Source of the DNA: Pseudomonadota bacterium
Lineage (GTDB): Bacteria; Pseudomonadota; Alphaproteobacteria; Acetobacterales; Acetobacteraceae
Direction of reading: 5' to 3'
DNA length: 64,000 bases
NCBI GenBank assembly: GCA_021805565.1
Contig: JAJZFA010000060.1
Location: forward strand, 62,001-126,000
The translations under genes were made by a program, and so were the position numbers. Positions 20,851 through 32,061 of the stretch are shown here, in pieces; the stretch's first letter is position 1; the number at the start of each line of letters is the position of its first letter. The notes beneath the pieces are model-generated. The model searched no databases, was not told the DNA's origin, and was given only the letters and a program-made list of their open reading frames with translations.

Positions 20851-22680
20851 ATGGCCCTTCCCGCCAGTTTCCTGGACGAACTCCGAACCCGCACCCCCCT
20901 TCCGGCGGTGATCGGGCGCCGGGTAAAACTGGCGCGATCCGGCAAACAGTGGAAAGGCTGCTGCCCGTTCCACGGCGAAAAAACGCCCAGCTTTTACGTG
21001 TACGACGACGGCTATCACTGCTTCGGCTGCGGCGCGCATGGCGACGCGATCGGCTTTATCATGCAAAGCCAGGGTCTGCCGTTCATGGACGCGGTCAGCC
21101 AACTGGCTGCCGAAGCCGGGCTGGACGTCCCGAAACCGACTCCCGAAGCCGCCGAGGCCGAACGTCGGCGACTGGGCGTTGTCGAGGTTCTCGAAGCCGT
21201 GCAGGGCCATTACCAGCGCTGCCTGGGGCTGCCCGAGGGACAGGCTGGCCTAGGTTACCTGCTCGGGCGCGGACTGACCGGGGACACCATCGCGCGCTTC
21301 GGCCTCGGCTGGGCCGGCGATCGCGGCACCCTGACCGCGGCACTGGCCCGCCAGGGGATCGAAGCGGACCAGCTAACACAAGCAGGACTGATTCGTCGCG
21401 ACGAGGAAACCGGGCGCACCTTCGAATTGTTCTCTCACCGGGTCATGTTTCCAATCCGGGACCGGCGCGGAGCGATCATCAGCTTCGGCGGCCGTATCCT
21501 CGGGGCCGGACAACCCAAATACGTCAACGGGCCGGAAACCGCGGTTTTTTCCAAACGCCGCACTCTGTATGGCCTGAACCTCGCGCGCGAAGCCGTGCGC
21601 AACGGGGCAACGCCGATCGTGGTGGAAGGGTATATGGACGTCATCGCCGCCGCCCAAGCCGGATTCACCGGTGCCGTCGCGCCGCTCGGTACGGCGCTGA
21701 CGAACGAACAGTTGGAAGAATTGTGGCGCGTCTCGCCCGCCCCGGTGCTGTGTTTCGACGGCGACGGCGCTGGCGCGCGGGCGGCCTCGCGCGCCCTGGA
21801 ACTGGCGCTGCCGATGCTAACGCCGCAGCGGTCGCTGAAATTCGCCACACTGCCGTCTGGCGAAGACCCGGACAGCATGGTGCGCAAAGGCGGACCCGCC
21901 GCATTTCAGGCGGTGCTGGATGCAGCGTTGGGTCCGTCCGACACATTGTATGAGATGGTTCGCGGACAGGCCGGCGATGCAACCCCCGAACAGCGTGCCG
22001 CCTTCCGCACGCGCCTGATCGAGGCAGCCGCCCGCATCGGCGACAAATCGCTGGCCGCCGAGTACCGCGCCGCCCTGCTGGACCGGTTTTTCGCCAGCCG
22101 GTCCCGGCCCGCCGCGGCACGCGGCCAGAAATGGGACAAAAAACGCAGCCAGCTAGGTCTGCCCGGCGGCGTGCGGGTCCCCAGGCCCATCCTTCAGCAC
22201 AATAATGCCGCGCCGGAACGCATGCGCATCCTGACCGCGATTTTGCTGCGGCATCCGTTTTTGCTCAACGACGTCGCCCAGGCCTACAACGCGCTGGCGT
22301 TGGACCTGGTGCTGACGCGGGTCCGGACTGCAATCGAAGATTGGTCTGAATCGGCGGAAACCCTTGACTCCGCTGGGCTGATGGACCACCTCACGAAATC
22401 TGGATTTGAGCAGGACGTTCAGCATGTACTGGCGGGAGCACCCATGCCCCTTCCGGTCTGTGCATTGCCGGACGCGATGCCAGCCGAGGCGGAATCAGGG
22501 TGGTGGCATATTTTCGGCTTTCTCAACGAGGCATTGCTGCGCGAGGAAGTCGCACAGGCCGAAGCGGCAGCCGCCCGCGACCTGACATCGGAAACGTGGC
22601 GCCGCCAGAAGGCCCTGGTCGAGGCATTGGCAAAAATTCGCAGCGGTGAGCCCGATGGCGTGGGCGTCGCCGATGCATAG
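20851..22680 (+). CDS. dnaG: DNA primase
   Basis: DnaG lays RNA primers for replication. The 609-residue protein has an N-terminal CHC2 zinc-binding domain with C38, H41, C57 and C60 (CCPFHGEKTPSF and CFGCGAHGDAIGF), a catalytic RNA polymerase/Toprim region with VVEGYMDVIA near residue 258 and FDGDGAGARA near 303, and a C-terminal DnaB-binding helical domain. It lies upstream of rpoD, 61 bases apart, in the classic dnaG-rpoD macromolecular-synthesis arrangement. Confidence 0.98.
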   Translation: MALPASFLDELRTRTPLPAVIGRRVKLARSGKQWKGCCPFHGEKTPSFYVYDDGYHCFGCGAHGDAIGFIMQSQGLPFMDAVSQLAAEAGLDVPKPTPEAAEAERRRLGVVEVLEAVQGHYQRCLGLPEGQAGLGYLLGRGLTGDTIARFGLGWAGDRGTLTAALARQGIEADQLTQAGLIRRDEETGRTFELFSHRVMFPIRDRRGAIISFGGRILGAGQPKYVNGPETAVFSKRRTLYGLNLAREAVRNGATPIVVEGYMDVIAAAQAGFTGAVAPLGTALTNEQLEELWRVSPAPVLCFDGDGAGARAASRALELALPMLTPQRSLKFATLPSGEDPDSMVRKGGPAAFQAVLDAALGPSDTLYEMVRGQAGDATPEQRAAFRTRLIEAAARIGDKSLAAEYRAALLDRFFASRSRPAAARGQKWDKKRSQLGLPGGVRVPRPILQHNNAAPERMRILTAILLRHPFLLNDVAQAYNALALDLVLTRVRTAIEDWSESAETLDSAGLMDHLTKSGFEQDVQHVLAGAPMPLPVCALPDAMPAEAESGWWHIFGFLNEALLREEVAQAEAAAARDLTSETWRRQKALVEALAKIRSGEPDGVGVADA

Positions 22681-22741
22681 CAACATGGGGGCCACGGCAT
22701 ACGCGGGCCGTGACCCGTCGGATGAAGGAGTGCCCTGAGCG

Positions 22742-24685
22742 ATGGCCACGAAGCCCATGGTTGCCGGCGATACCGCCACGGCGGAGCAGGATGCCGAAAC
22801 CACCCTTTTGGATGTCACCGCCGCCGGCGTGAAGCGGCTGATCGCGAAGGGCAAGGAACGCGGCTATATCACGTTCGATGAGCTGAACGCCATTCTGCCG
22901 CAAGACCAGAACAGTTCCGAACAGATCGAGGACGTGATGGCCAACTTGTCCGAAATGGGCATTCAGGTCGTCGAAAGCGAAGACAACGAAGACGGCGACG
23001 CGCCCGTCGCCAAGGTCGAAAAAGCCGAGGAAGAAGAAGCCGAGGAGCAGACCGGCAACGTCGATGAGGCCAGCCTGGGCCGCACCGACGATCCCGTCCG
23101 GATGTATCTGCGCGAAATGGGCAGCGTGGAACTGCTGTCGCGCGAGGGCGAGATCGCCATCGCCAAGCGGATCGAAGCCGGCCGCGACATGATGATCAAC
23201 GGGCTGTGCGAAAGCCCGCTGACCTTCAAGGCAATCATCACCTGGCATGAACAGCTCAAGGCCGGGCGGATGCTGCTGCGCGACATCGTCGATCTGGAGG
23301 CCACCGATGGGGCCGGCGCGCCGCCGCCGGATGTCGCCGACGCAGCCGATCCGTCCGCGCCCGATGCGTTCGCCGCCCCTGACGACATCGACACCGACGA
23401 TGACGATGGCGGCCCCAGCATGTCGCTGTCCGCGCTGGAGGAAAAGCTGAAACCCGAGGTTCTGGCGAACTTCGAGGACATCGAAAACCTGTATAAAAAA
23501 CTGCATAAAATGCAGCATCGCCGCCTGGAAACCATCACCAGCGGCGAGGAAATGAGCACCCGGTCCGAAAAGGGCTACGAAAAAATCCGCGAGGAACTGG
23601 TCGAGAAAGTCGGTCAGGTGCGGCTGCACAACAACCGGATCGAGGAGCTTGTCAGCCAGCTTAAGCTGCTCAATCAGCGGCTGACGACGCTGGAAGGCCA
23701 GTTGATGCGCATGGCCGAAAGCTGCAAGGTCAATCGCGAAGACTTCCTGAAGCACTACCGCGGCGCCGAACTCGATCCGAACTGGCTGGACCGCGTCGGC
23801 CGCCTGACCGGCAAGGGCTGGAAGGTGTTCGTCATCAAACACCCGGACGATATCATCAAAATCCGCGGGCAGATCGGCGGCGTGGCGACCGACGCCAGCC
23901 TGCCCATCGCCGAGTTCCGCCGCGTGTATATGACCGTTTCGCGGGGCGAACGCGACAGCGCACGCGCGAAAAAGGAAATGATCGAGGCGAACCTGCGCCT
24001 GGTGATCTCGATCGCCAAGAAATACACCAATCGCGGCCTGCAATTCCTGGATTTGATCCAGGAAGGCAATATCGGCCTGATGAAGGCGGTGGATAAATTC
24101 GAATACCGCCGCGGCTATAAGTTTTCCACCTACGCGACATGGTGGATCCGCCAGGCCATCACGCGCTCGATCGCCGATCAGGCTCGCACGATCCGCATAC
24201 CGGTCCACATGATCGAGACGATCAACAAGCTTGTTCGCACCTCGCGCCAGATGCTGCATGAGATCGGGCGGGAGCCGGCACCGGAAGAACTGGCCGAAAA
24301 GCTGGGCATGCCGCTAGAAAAAGTCCGCAAGGTGCTCAAGATCGCCAAAGAGCCGATCAGCCTGGAAACGCCGATCGGCGACGAGGAAGATTCGCACCTG
24401 GGCGACTTCATCGAGGACAAGGCCGCCGTCATCCCGCTGGACGCCGCGATCCAGGCCAACCTGCGCGAAGCCACCACGCGTGTGCTGTCGTCGCTGACGC
24501 CGCGCGAAGAACGGGTTTTGCGCATGCGGTTCGGCATCGGCATGAACACCGACCATACCCTGGAAGAGGTCGGCCAGCAGTTCAACGTTACCCGCGAACG
24601 GATCCGCCAGATCGAGGCAAAGGCGCTGCGCAAGCTGAAACATCCAAGCAGGAGCCGCAAGCTGCGAAGCTTCCTGGACGACTGA
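22742..24685 (+). CDS. rpoD: RNA polymerase primary sigma factor RpoD
   Basis: This is the housekeeping sigma-70. The 647-residue protein has region 1.1 at the N-terminus ([21 protein letters not shown]), an acidic linker, region 1.2 ([22 protein letters not shown]), and a non-conserved insert containing an Asp/Ala/Pro-rich stretch near residues 195-225. Region 2 spans about 415-480 ([20 protein letters not shown], then [14 protein letters not shown]), and region 4 near 608-633 has the helix-turn-helix [20 protein letters not shown]. It follows dnaG on the same strand, and its stop lies 36 bases from the end of the convergent GST-like gene. Confidence 0.98.
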   Translation: MATKPMVAGDTATAEQDAETTLLDVTAAGVKRLIAKGKERGYITFDELNAILPQDQNSSEQIEDVMANLSEMGIQVVESEDNEDGDAPVAKVEKAEEEEAEEQTGNVDEASLGRTDDPVRMYLREMGSVELLSREGEIAIAKRIEAGRDMMINGLCESPLTFKAIITWHEQLKAGRMLLRDIVDLEATDGAGAPPPDVADAADPSAPDAFAAPDDIDTDDDDGGPSMSLSALEEKLKPEVLANFEDIENLYKKLHKMQHRRLETITSGEEMSTRSEKGYEKIREELVEKVGQVRLHNNRIEELVSQLKLLNQRLTTLEGQLMRMAESCKVNREDFLKHYRGAELDPNWLDRVGRLTGKGWKVFVIKHPDDIIKIRGQIGGVATDASLPIAEFRRVYMTVSRGERDSARAKKEMIEANLRLVISIAKKYTNRGLQFLDLIQEGNIGLMKAVDKFEYRRGYKFSTYATWWIRQAITRSIADQARTIRIPVHMIETINKLVRTSRQMLHEIGREPAPEELAEKLGMPLEKVRKVLKIAKEPISLETPIGDEEDSHLGDFIEDKAAVIPLDAAIQANLREATTRVLSSLTPREERVLRMRFGIGMNTDHTLEEVGQQFNVTRERIRQIEAKALRKLKHPSRSRKLRSFLDD

Positions 24686-24721
24686 AACCGCGAATGACCG
24701 AAGGCGGGCGGTGCGATCGCA

Positions 24722-25360
24722 TTATGGCGGCGCGGCGTTGGTCTCCAGCGCGCGCCGGTAGGCGGGCCGGGCCGTGACCCGGTCGTTGTAGGCCAGCACG
24801 GTGTCCGTTACCGGCACATCGTAACGAACGGCCCAGGTGATGCAGGTGGACAGCAGTATGTCGGCGGCCGTGAAACGATCGCCCATGATGTACGGCGGAT
24901 CGCCCAACAGAGACCGTTCGACGCTGTGCATCTGTTTTTGGAAATATCCGGCCGCGGCCGCGTTGGCCAGTGGCGCCTCGCCGTAGATATGACGCAGCTC
25001 GCCGTGCCGGCGCATCACGTACAACGACGTGGCGTCCAGTTCGCTGATAACGAAAAAGCACCATTCCAGGCATTTAGCCCGTTCCCGCGGGCCGGGGGGA
25101 ATCAGCCGGTTATGCGGCTGGCCATACGTTTCGGACAGATAAGCGACAATGGCCGCGCTTTCGGTCAAAACCAGTCCATTATCCTGTAACAGCGGTATTT
25201 TCTGCCGGACGCTCAGGGCGGTGAATGCGGCGCTTTGCGTGTCGCCGTTGCGCGGCAGGATGGGGCGCAGATCGAACTCCAATCCAAGCTCGTGCAGGGC
25301 CCAGTGCGGGCGGATGGTCCGGCTGGTGCCAACACCCCACAGGATGCGTTCATGCGGCAC
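24722..25360 (-). CDS. Glutathione S-transferase family protein
   Basis: The 212-residue cytosolic protein has a thioredoxin-like N-terminal domain beginning [20 protein letters not shown], the glutathione-binding segment [20 protein letters not shown] around residues 53-72, and an all-helical C-terminal domain with [15 protein letters not shown], the GST N-capping box. It may detoxify or isomerise an intermediate. It is the last gene of the hpaB-to-GST operon, overlapping the CoA transferase by 11 bases, which suggests a role in the same aromatic catabolic route. Substrate is unknown. Confidence 0.86.
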   Translation of the reverse strand: MPHERILWGVGTSRTIRPHWALHELGLEFDLRPILPRNGDTQSAAFTALSVRQKIPLLQDNGLVLTESAAIVAYLSETYGQPHNRLIPPGPRERAKCLEWCFFVISELDATSLYVMRRHGELRHIYGEAPLANAAAAGYFQKQMHSVERSLLGDPPYIMGDRFTAADILLSTCITWAVRYDVPVTDTVLAYNDRVTARPAYRRALETNAAPP

Positions 25361-26543
25361 CGTGCATCGCCTCCCGCGGGCGCGGGGCCATCAGCGCTTC
25401 GATTTCCCCCGGCGAATAACCGGCCTCGGTCAGAATAGCGACGGTATGTTCGCCGATGCCCGGCGCCGGACCGCCGATGCGTGCCGGCGTCAGGCCGAAC
25501 CGAGCAGCCGGGCGCGGCTGCCGGACGGTACCCAGCCCTGGCTGTTCCATCGTCTCGATCAGTTCGTTGTTGACGACCTGAATATTGCCGATGACCTCGG
25601 ACCGGGCCAGCACGGGCGCGCAGGGAACATCGGCGGCATCCAGCCGGTCCAGCCAGTCCTGGGTGTATCCGCCCGCCAGGATTTCGCCGGTCAGCGTCAG
25701 CCGTTCGGCCGCGTTGTGCGAACGGGCGGCGGGCGTCCGAAAGCGCGGATCGTCGATCCAGTCCGGCCTGGCGAGCACGCCGCACAGCCCGAGCCATTCT
25801 GAATCCGACAGCGCACCGACCGTGATGTAGCCATCCAGCGTCGCGAAAATCAGATCCGGGCGCGGAACCGGTTGCGGCGCGTCTTCCTGGCCAACGACGG
25901 TGTACTGTGTCATCGCTTCCGGCCACAGGAACGCCACCATGGTATCCAGCATGGACAAGCGAATATGCTGGCCCTGCCCGGTGCGGCCGCGCGCCACCAA
26001 TGCCGCGCAGATGGCCTGCGCGGCATAAACCGCGGTGGTTTTGTCGGCGACGATGGTACGAACCATCTTCGGGCGGCCGGTTGCCGTATCCGTTTGAATG
26101 TCGGCCAAGCCGGACAGGGACTGGATAACCGGGTCGTACACCCGCTTTTTGACATACGGGCCGGTATCGCCAACACCGGAGATCGATACGTAGATCAATC
26201 CGGGATTCAGTGCGCGCATCGCCGGCTCGCTGAGGCCGAACCGGTCCATCAGACCGGGCCGGAAATTCTGCACCAGCACGTCGGCGGTGGCAATCAGCCG
26301 CCGGACGGCGTCCAGCGCGGCCGATTGCTTCAGATCCAGCGCGATCGATCGCTTGCCACGGTTGGACGAAACGAACATCGGGCTGAATGCGCCATCGCCG
26401 GCGGTGCGGCGGGCGATATCCCCGCCGGGCGGTTCTATCTTGATAACATCCGCGCCCTGGTCGGCCAGGATCATGGTGCAGACCGGCCCTGAAATGACAG
26501 TGGTCAGGTCGATTACGCGGAGTCCTTGCAGCGGGCCGCCCAT
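25350..26543 (-). CDS. Family III CoA transferase (CaiB/BaiF type)
   Basis: The enzyme transfers CoA between carboxylic acids. The 397-residue protein starts at MGGPLQGLRVIDLTT. ATG 26543 overlaps the SDR stop (TGATG) and has GGAAAG upstream; an ATG 18 bases earlier is possible. Characteristic features are the N-terminal GLRVIDLTTVISGPVCTMIL, IKIEPPGGDIAR, VSSNRGKRSIALDLK and QNFRPGLMDRFG. The acid substrate cannot be read from the sequence. The operon context (pobA, hpaB-like, amidohydrolase) suggests activation of an aromatic or ring-cleavage acid. Confidence 0.92.
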   Translation of the reverse strand: MGGPLQGLRVIDLTTVISGPVCTMILADQGADVIKIEPPGGDIARRTAGDGAFSPMFVSSNRGKRSIALDLKQSAALDAVRRLIATADVLVQNFRPGLMDRFGLSEPAMRALNPGLIYVSISGVGDTGPYVKKRVYDPVIQSLSGLADIQTDTATGRPKMVRTIVADKTTAVYAAQAICAALVARGRTGQGQHIRLSMLDTMVAFLWPEAMTQYTVVGQEDAPQPVPRPDLIFATLDGYITVGALSDSEWLGLCGVLARPDWIDDPRFRTPAARSHNAAERLTLTGEILAGGYTQDWLDRLDAADVPCAPVLARSEVIGNIQVVNNELIETMEQPGLGTVRQPRPAARFGLTPARIGGPAPGIGEHTVAILTEAGYSPGEIEALMAPRPREAMHGAA

Positions 26544-27274
26544 CACCAGCTTTCCGTCCACGGGCGCAGATCAAGTTCGTGCGTCCAGGCATCGTGCGGC
26601 TGACAGTGCAGATTCCAGTAGTTTTCCGCGATCGAATCCGGGTTGACGATGCCATCGGCGGCCTTGCGGGCCTCGTAACGGTCCGGCGCGCGTTCGCGGG
26701 TGAAATCGGTATCGATGGCGGCATCGACAACCACATGGGCGACGTGAATGTTAAGCGGACCGAGTTCCCGCGCCATGCTTTGCGCCAACGCCCGCAGCGC
26801 ATGTTTGCCGCCGGCGAACGCGGCATAACCAGACCCGCCGCGCACGCTGGCGGTGGCGCCGGTGAACAGGATAGTACCGCGCCCGCGGGGGACCATGACC
26901 CTGGCAGCCTCCCGCCCGGTCAGAAATCCACCCAGGGCGCACATCTCCCACACCTTGGTATAGACCCGAGCGGTCGTTTCCCGAATCGGGAAGCGGACAT
27001 TGCCGCCGACATTGAACGACAACACCTCGACCGAACCGATATCGCGTTCGATGGTCGCGAACAGGGCGATCACGTCTTCTTCCCGCCGGGCATCGCTGCC
27101 GAAGGCATGCGCCTTACCGCCTTCGGCCTCGATACTGGCGACCAGCGATGCCAGCTTGTCGCCATGGCGGCGGGTGACACAGGCGATGTAGCCTTCCCGG
27201 GCGAAACGGCGGGCGATGGCGCCGCCGGTAGAATCTCCGGCGCCTATGACCAGCGCGACCTTGGGTGCGGACAT
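26543..27274 (-). CDS. Atypical short-chain dehydrogenase/reductase family protein
   Basis: The 243-residue SDR-fold protein starts at ATG 27274, with AAGGAAG ten bases upstream. A nucleotide-binding start ALVIGAGDSTGGAIARRFA is clear. The usual active-site YxxxK is read here as FAGGK in GYAAFAGGKHALRALAQSMA, so the catalytic tyrosine is replaced by phenylalanine. I recall this Phe variant, followed by HVAHVVVD, from one SDR subgroup, so it is probably a subfamily trait and not decay. Whether it is a redox enzyme is uncertain. It is cotranscribed with the CoA transferase, which overlaps its stop. Confidence 0.86.
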   Translation of the reverse strand: MSAPKVALVIGAGDSTGGAIARRFAREGYIACVTRRHGDKLASLVASIEAEGGKAHAFGSDARREEDVIALFATIERDIGSVEVLSFNVGGNVRFPIRETTARVYTKVWEMCALGGFLTGREAARVMVPRGRGTILFTGATASVRGGSGYAAFAGGKHALRALAQSMARELGPLNIHVAHVVVDAAIDTDFTRERAPDRYEARKAADGIVNPDSIAENYWNLHCQPHDAWTHELDLRPWTESW

Positions 27275-27393
27275 ACCGGCTGCTTCCTTGAATATTATCA
27301 TGAAAGCCTGATCGCTCGATGGCGCCGTGTCAATCCCAGTCGAAGCGCCCGGTCGCCTCGCTCGGCCGGATCGCAGCCGTGCCCGGCCCCCGA

Positions 27394-29480
<2,087 letters not shown>

Positions 29481-29483
29481 TCC

Positions 29484-30518
29484 CTATCGATTGGCGATCA
29501 TGCCGGGCAGTGCGGCGGCCCAGCTTTCCCGCGCGATGGCGATGGTGGCACGATCGGCGATCATGACAAGCCGGGATTGCCGCGGCCCGTCCGGCCAAAC
29601 GTCCAGTTCCACCGGGGCATCTATCACATGGTGAACGCCTTGCACCACAACCGGGCCATCGGCGCCGTCGATATTCAGCATCCCCTTCACCCGCAGCAGG
29701 TTTTCGGCGTGGGCGATGCGGATGCCGCGGAGCCAGGTTTCGAACGCCCGCCATCGCAGTGGCTGGGCGGCGTAGAGCGAAACAGAATCGTACTGGCCGG
29801 CATGATCTATATCTACGCTTTCCGCGAATAACCCAGGCCGGTAGGGGACGCCCCCGGACAATGCCGGGTCCAGGAACCGCGCCGGGAACAGTGCGGCGGC
29901 ATCGGCCGCGCCGTGCAAGGCCGTGACGACGGGTGCCCCCGGGTTCAGGTCGCGCAGGGCAGGCCGCAACGCCTGGACGCGACCGGGTTCCGCCAGATCG
30001 GTTTTGGTCAGCACCAGCCGGTCGGCCAGGGCGATTTGCTTGCGCGTTTCGGGATGCCGGACCAACTGCGCCGCCGCGAACAGCGCATCCACCGTGGCAA
30101 CGATCGCTTCGAGCCGCATCGCCCGCGCCATTACCGGGTTGCGTAGGATTGCCTGAGCGATGGGCGCGGGGTCCGACAGGCCCGATGGCTCGATAATCAG
30201 CCGCCGGAACTGGGGCATCTCGCCGCCATCGCGGCGGCTGAACAGGCGCATCACGGCGTCTTCCATGTCGCCCGCCAGATTGCAGCACAGGCAGCCGTTC
30301 GCCAGCACCACGGTTTTGTCGGCACCGTGGTCGATCAGATCGCGGTCCAGCGGGATTTCGCCGAACTCATTGACCGCGACGGCGGTGCCGGCCATGTGCG
30401 GATCGCGCAGCAACGCATTGACCAGCGTGGTCTTGCCGCTGCCGAGAAATCCGCTCAGCAGCGCCACCGGCATACGATTGCGGTCGGTGTCCGGCGTCAG
30501 GAAGGCGAAACGGTTCAC
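29484..30518 (-). CDS. G3E-family GTPase (CobW/COG0523 type)
   Basis: This is a metal-chaperone-type GTPase of 344 residues. Walker A is SGFLGSGKTTLVN near residues 22-34, the signature metal motif GCLCC (GxCxxC class) is near residue 75, a SIMIBI switch-like EPSGLSDP follows, and the guanine-specificity motif is LTKTDL. The C-terminal CobW domain begins near LRWRAFETWLRG. The start is GTG 30518, overlapping the hpaB stop (GTGA), so translation is coupled; ATG at 30473 is an alternative. Position in the operon suggests metal delivery to the amidohydrolase or another neighbour, an inference. Cobalamin genes are elsewhere in the window. Confidence 0.88.
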   Translation of the reverse strand: MNRFAFLTPDTDRNRMPVALLSGFLGSGKTTLVNALLRDPHMAGTAVAVNEFGEIPLDRDLIDHGADKTVVLANGCLCCNLAGDMEDAVMRLFSRRDGGEMPQFRRLIIEPSGLSDPAPIAQAILRNPVMARAMRLEAIVATVDALFAAAQLVRHPETRKQIALADRLVLTKTDLAEPGRVQALRPALRDLNPGAPVVTALHGAADAAALFPARFLDPALSGGVPYRPGLFAESVDIDHAGQYDSVSLYAAQPLRWRAFETWLRGIRIAHAENLLRVKGMLNIDGADGPVVVQGVHHVIDAPVELDVWPDGPRQSRLVMIADRATIAIARESWAAALPGMIANR

Positions 30519-31954
30519 ACCGCCTCGGTCAAAAACCGATCGACCAGCCGGTTCGCGGCGGTTCGGTCGGCCCGCATCTGCACGTTCTGGCGGTTACGCG
30601 CGCCGGACGTCAGATAGAACCGCTCATACTGTTCGTTCCGGCTGGCCAGCGCACTGCCGGCGAAATCCCAGCCGAGGCGGAAAATCCGGGCCCGTTCCAA
30701 CGCCGAGGTATCGCCTGCTCCGCGCAGATATTTGTCGATCAGCGGCCGCAAATCCGGGTCGGCGAACGCGCCGGATGCGGGCGTCGCCAGCACGTTGTGC
30801 GATCCGATCAGCCGGATGATCTCGTTCACCCGGGGAAACCAGTACGGCAAAGACGTGCGCAGCGCGTCCATCGGCCTGTCATCGAGGAACCACGCGCCGT
30901 TGCCATATTCATGGGCGCCCTCCTCCCCGGCCAGCACGGCGGATCGCGCCAGTTCCGCGAACGACCAGATTTCGCCCAGCATTTGCAGCGTCGCCGGGTC
31001 CGACGCCCCGATCGCCTCCGCCATCCGGCACGCGAGACCCCAGGCAAATTCCAGCTTCGTCCAGGCGCGAATCATGGTTTGGTGCATGGCGTTGGCGCGC
31101 CAGCTTGCCGACATGACGGTGTTATAAACCTGAAGGTTGCCATCGCAGAACACCCGGTCGCGCGGCACTTCCACGTTGTCGAAGATTACGAACGCATCCT
31201 GTTCGTCGAACCGGCCGGACAGCGGATGATCGAACCGGTCGTCCGGCATGGACACGCTGTCGCGGCAGATGAATTTCAGTCCCGGCGTGTCCATGCGGAT
31301 GCTGAACGACAAGGCGTGGCGCCGGCTGGCATCCGGCATCGGCTGGCTGGGATAGACGGCCAGTTCGTCGGAAAACGGCGCCAGCGTCGCCAGCACGCGG
31401 GCACCCCTCACCAGAATGCCGTGTGCGGTCTTTTCGACGGTGTGCAACTGGGTTTCATCGAAACCGGCCGGAACATGGCCCTTGGATTTATCCGACATGG
31501 CATGGATCAGCGTGTGCGTCAGGCTGAGATCCTGCCGGGCCATTTGCTTTTGGTAGGCGACAAGGTTGGCCGAACCTTCGTCGTTGCCGTTGGCCGCCCA
31601 TTCGTCGCTGCGGCCGGCAAACCCGGCAAAGGTGACGTTCATGTAGTCCGGCGTGCGGCCCATTAGCCCGACCGAAAATTCGGCAACCCGGCGGAGCGCC
31701 TTATGGCGGCGGCGCAGGTCGGCCTTGGACCGGGGGATCATGTGACTGACGGCAATCGCCTCGCCGGTTTCCGGGTCGGGCATCAGGCAGTCTTCCGGGT
31801 ATCGATGGTGCAGGTCGAACACGGCCGCGATGGCTTCGGCCGCGCCGCGCAAGGCGGGGTGGTCCATCGGATCGGTGACGCGCTGCCCGCCCAGCCATAG
31901 CGCGCGCGTGTCGCGCAGACCGCGCAGGAACTCGGCCCCGGTGCGTGCAGGCAT
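30515..31954 (-). CDS. 4-hydroxyphenylacetate 3-monooxygenase-type oxygenase (HpaB family)
   Basis: This is the large component of a two-component FADH2-dependent aromatic hydroxylase. The 479-residue protein starts at ATG 31954 after GGGAG; the frame extends upstream but without conservation. Typical features are RTPDYMNVTFAGFAGRSDEW, the flavin-binding core around THTLIHAMSDKSKGH, FVIFDNVEVPRDRVF, and the C-terminal LIGSHNVLATPASGAFAD. The required flavin reductase (HpaC) is not in the window, so it must be supplied from elsewhere. It is the first gene of the seven-gene operon and diverges from argS. Confidence 0.9.
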   Translation of the reverse strand: MPARTGAEFLRGLRDTRALWLGGQRVTDPMDHPALRGAAEAIAAVFDLHHRYPEDCLMPDPETGEAIAVSHMIPRSKADLRRRHKALRRVAEFSVGLMGRTPDYMNVTFAGFAGRSDEWAANGNDEGSANLVAYQKQMARQDLSLTHTLIHAMSDKSKGHVPAGFDETQLHTVEKTAHGILVRGARVLATLAPFSDELAVYPSQPMPDASRRHALSFSIRMDTPGLKFICRDSVSMPDDRFDHPLSGRFDEQDAFVIFDNVEVPRDRVFCDGNLQVYNTVMSASWRANAMHQTMIRAWTKLEFAWGLACRMAEAIGASDPATLQMLGEIWSFAELARSAVLAGEEGAHEYGNGAWFLDDRPMDALRTSLPYWFPRVNEIIRLIGSHNVLATPASGAFADPDLRPLIDKYLRGAGDTSALERARIFRLGWDFAGSALASRNEQYERFYLTSGARNRQNVQMRADRTAANRLVDRFLTEAV

Positions 31955-32061
31955 CGCCGTTTTCTCCCGATTGCTGTTCGGTCTCACATAAACGGCCCCG
32001 TCCGGCGTGTCCAAGACCTTCGCCATCGACCGGGGTCCGATCCCGCGCTAAGACGCCGCCC

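Noticed and set aside
22523-24259. A 578-codon minus-strand frame over rpoD
   Set aside because: Antisense to rpoD, with no conserved motifs.
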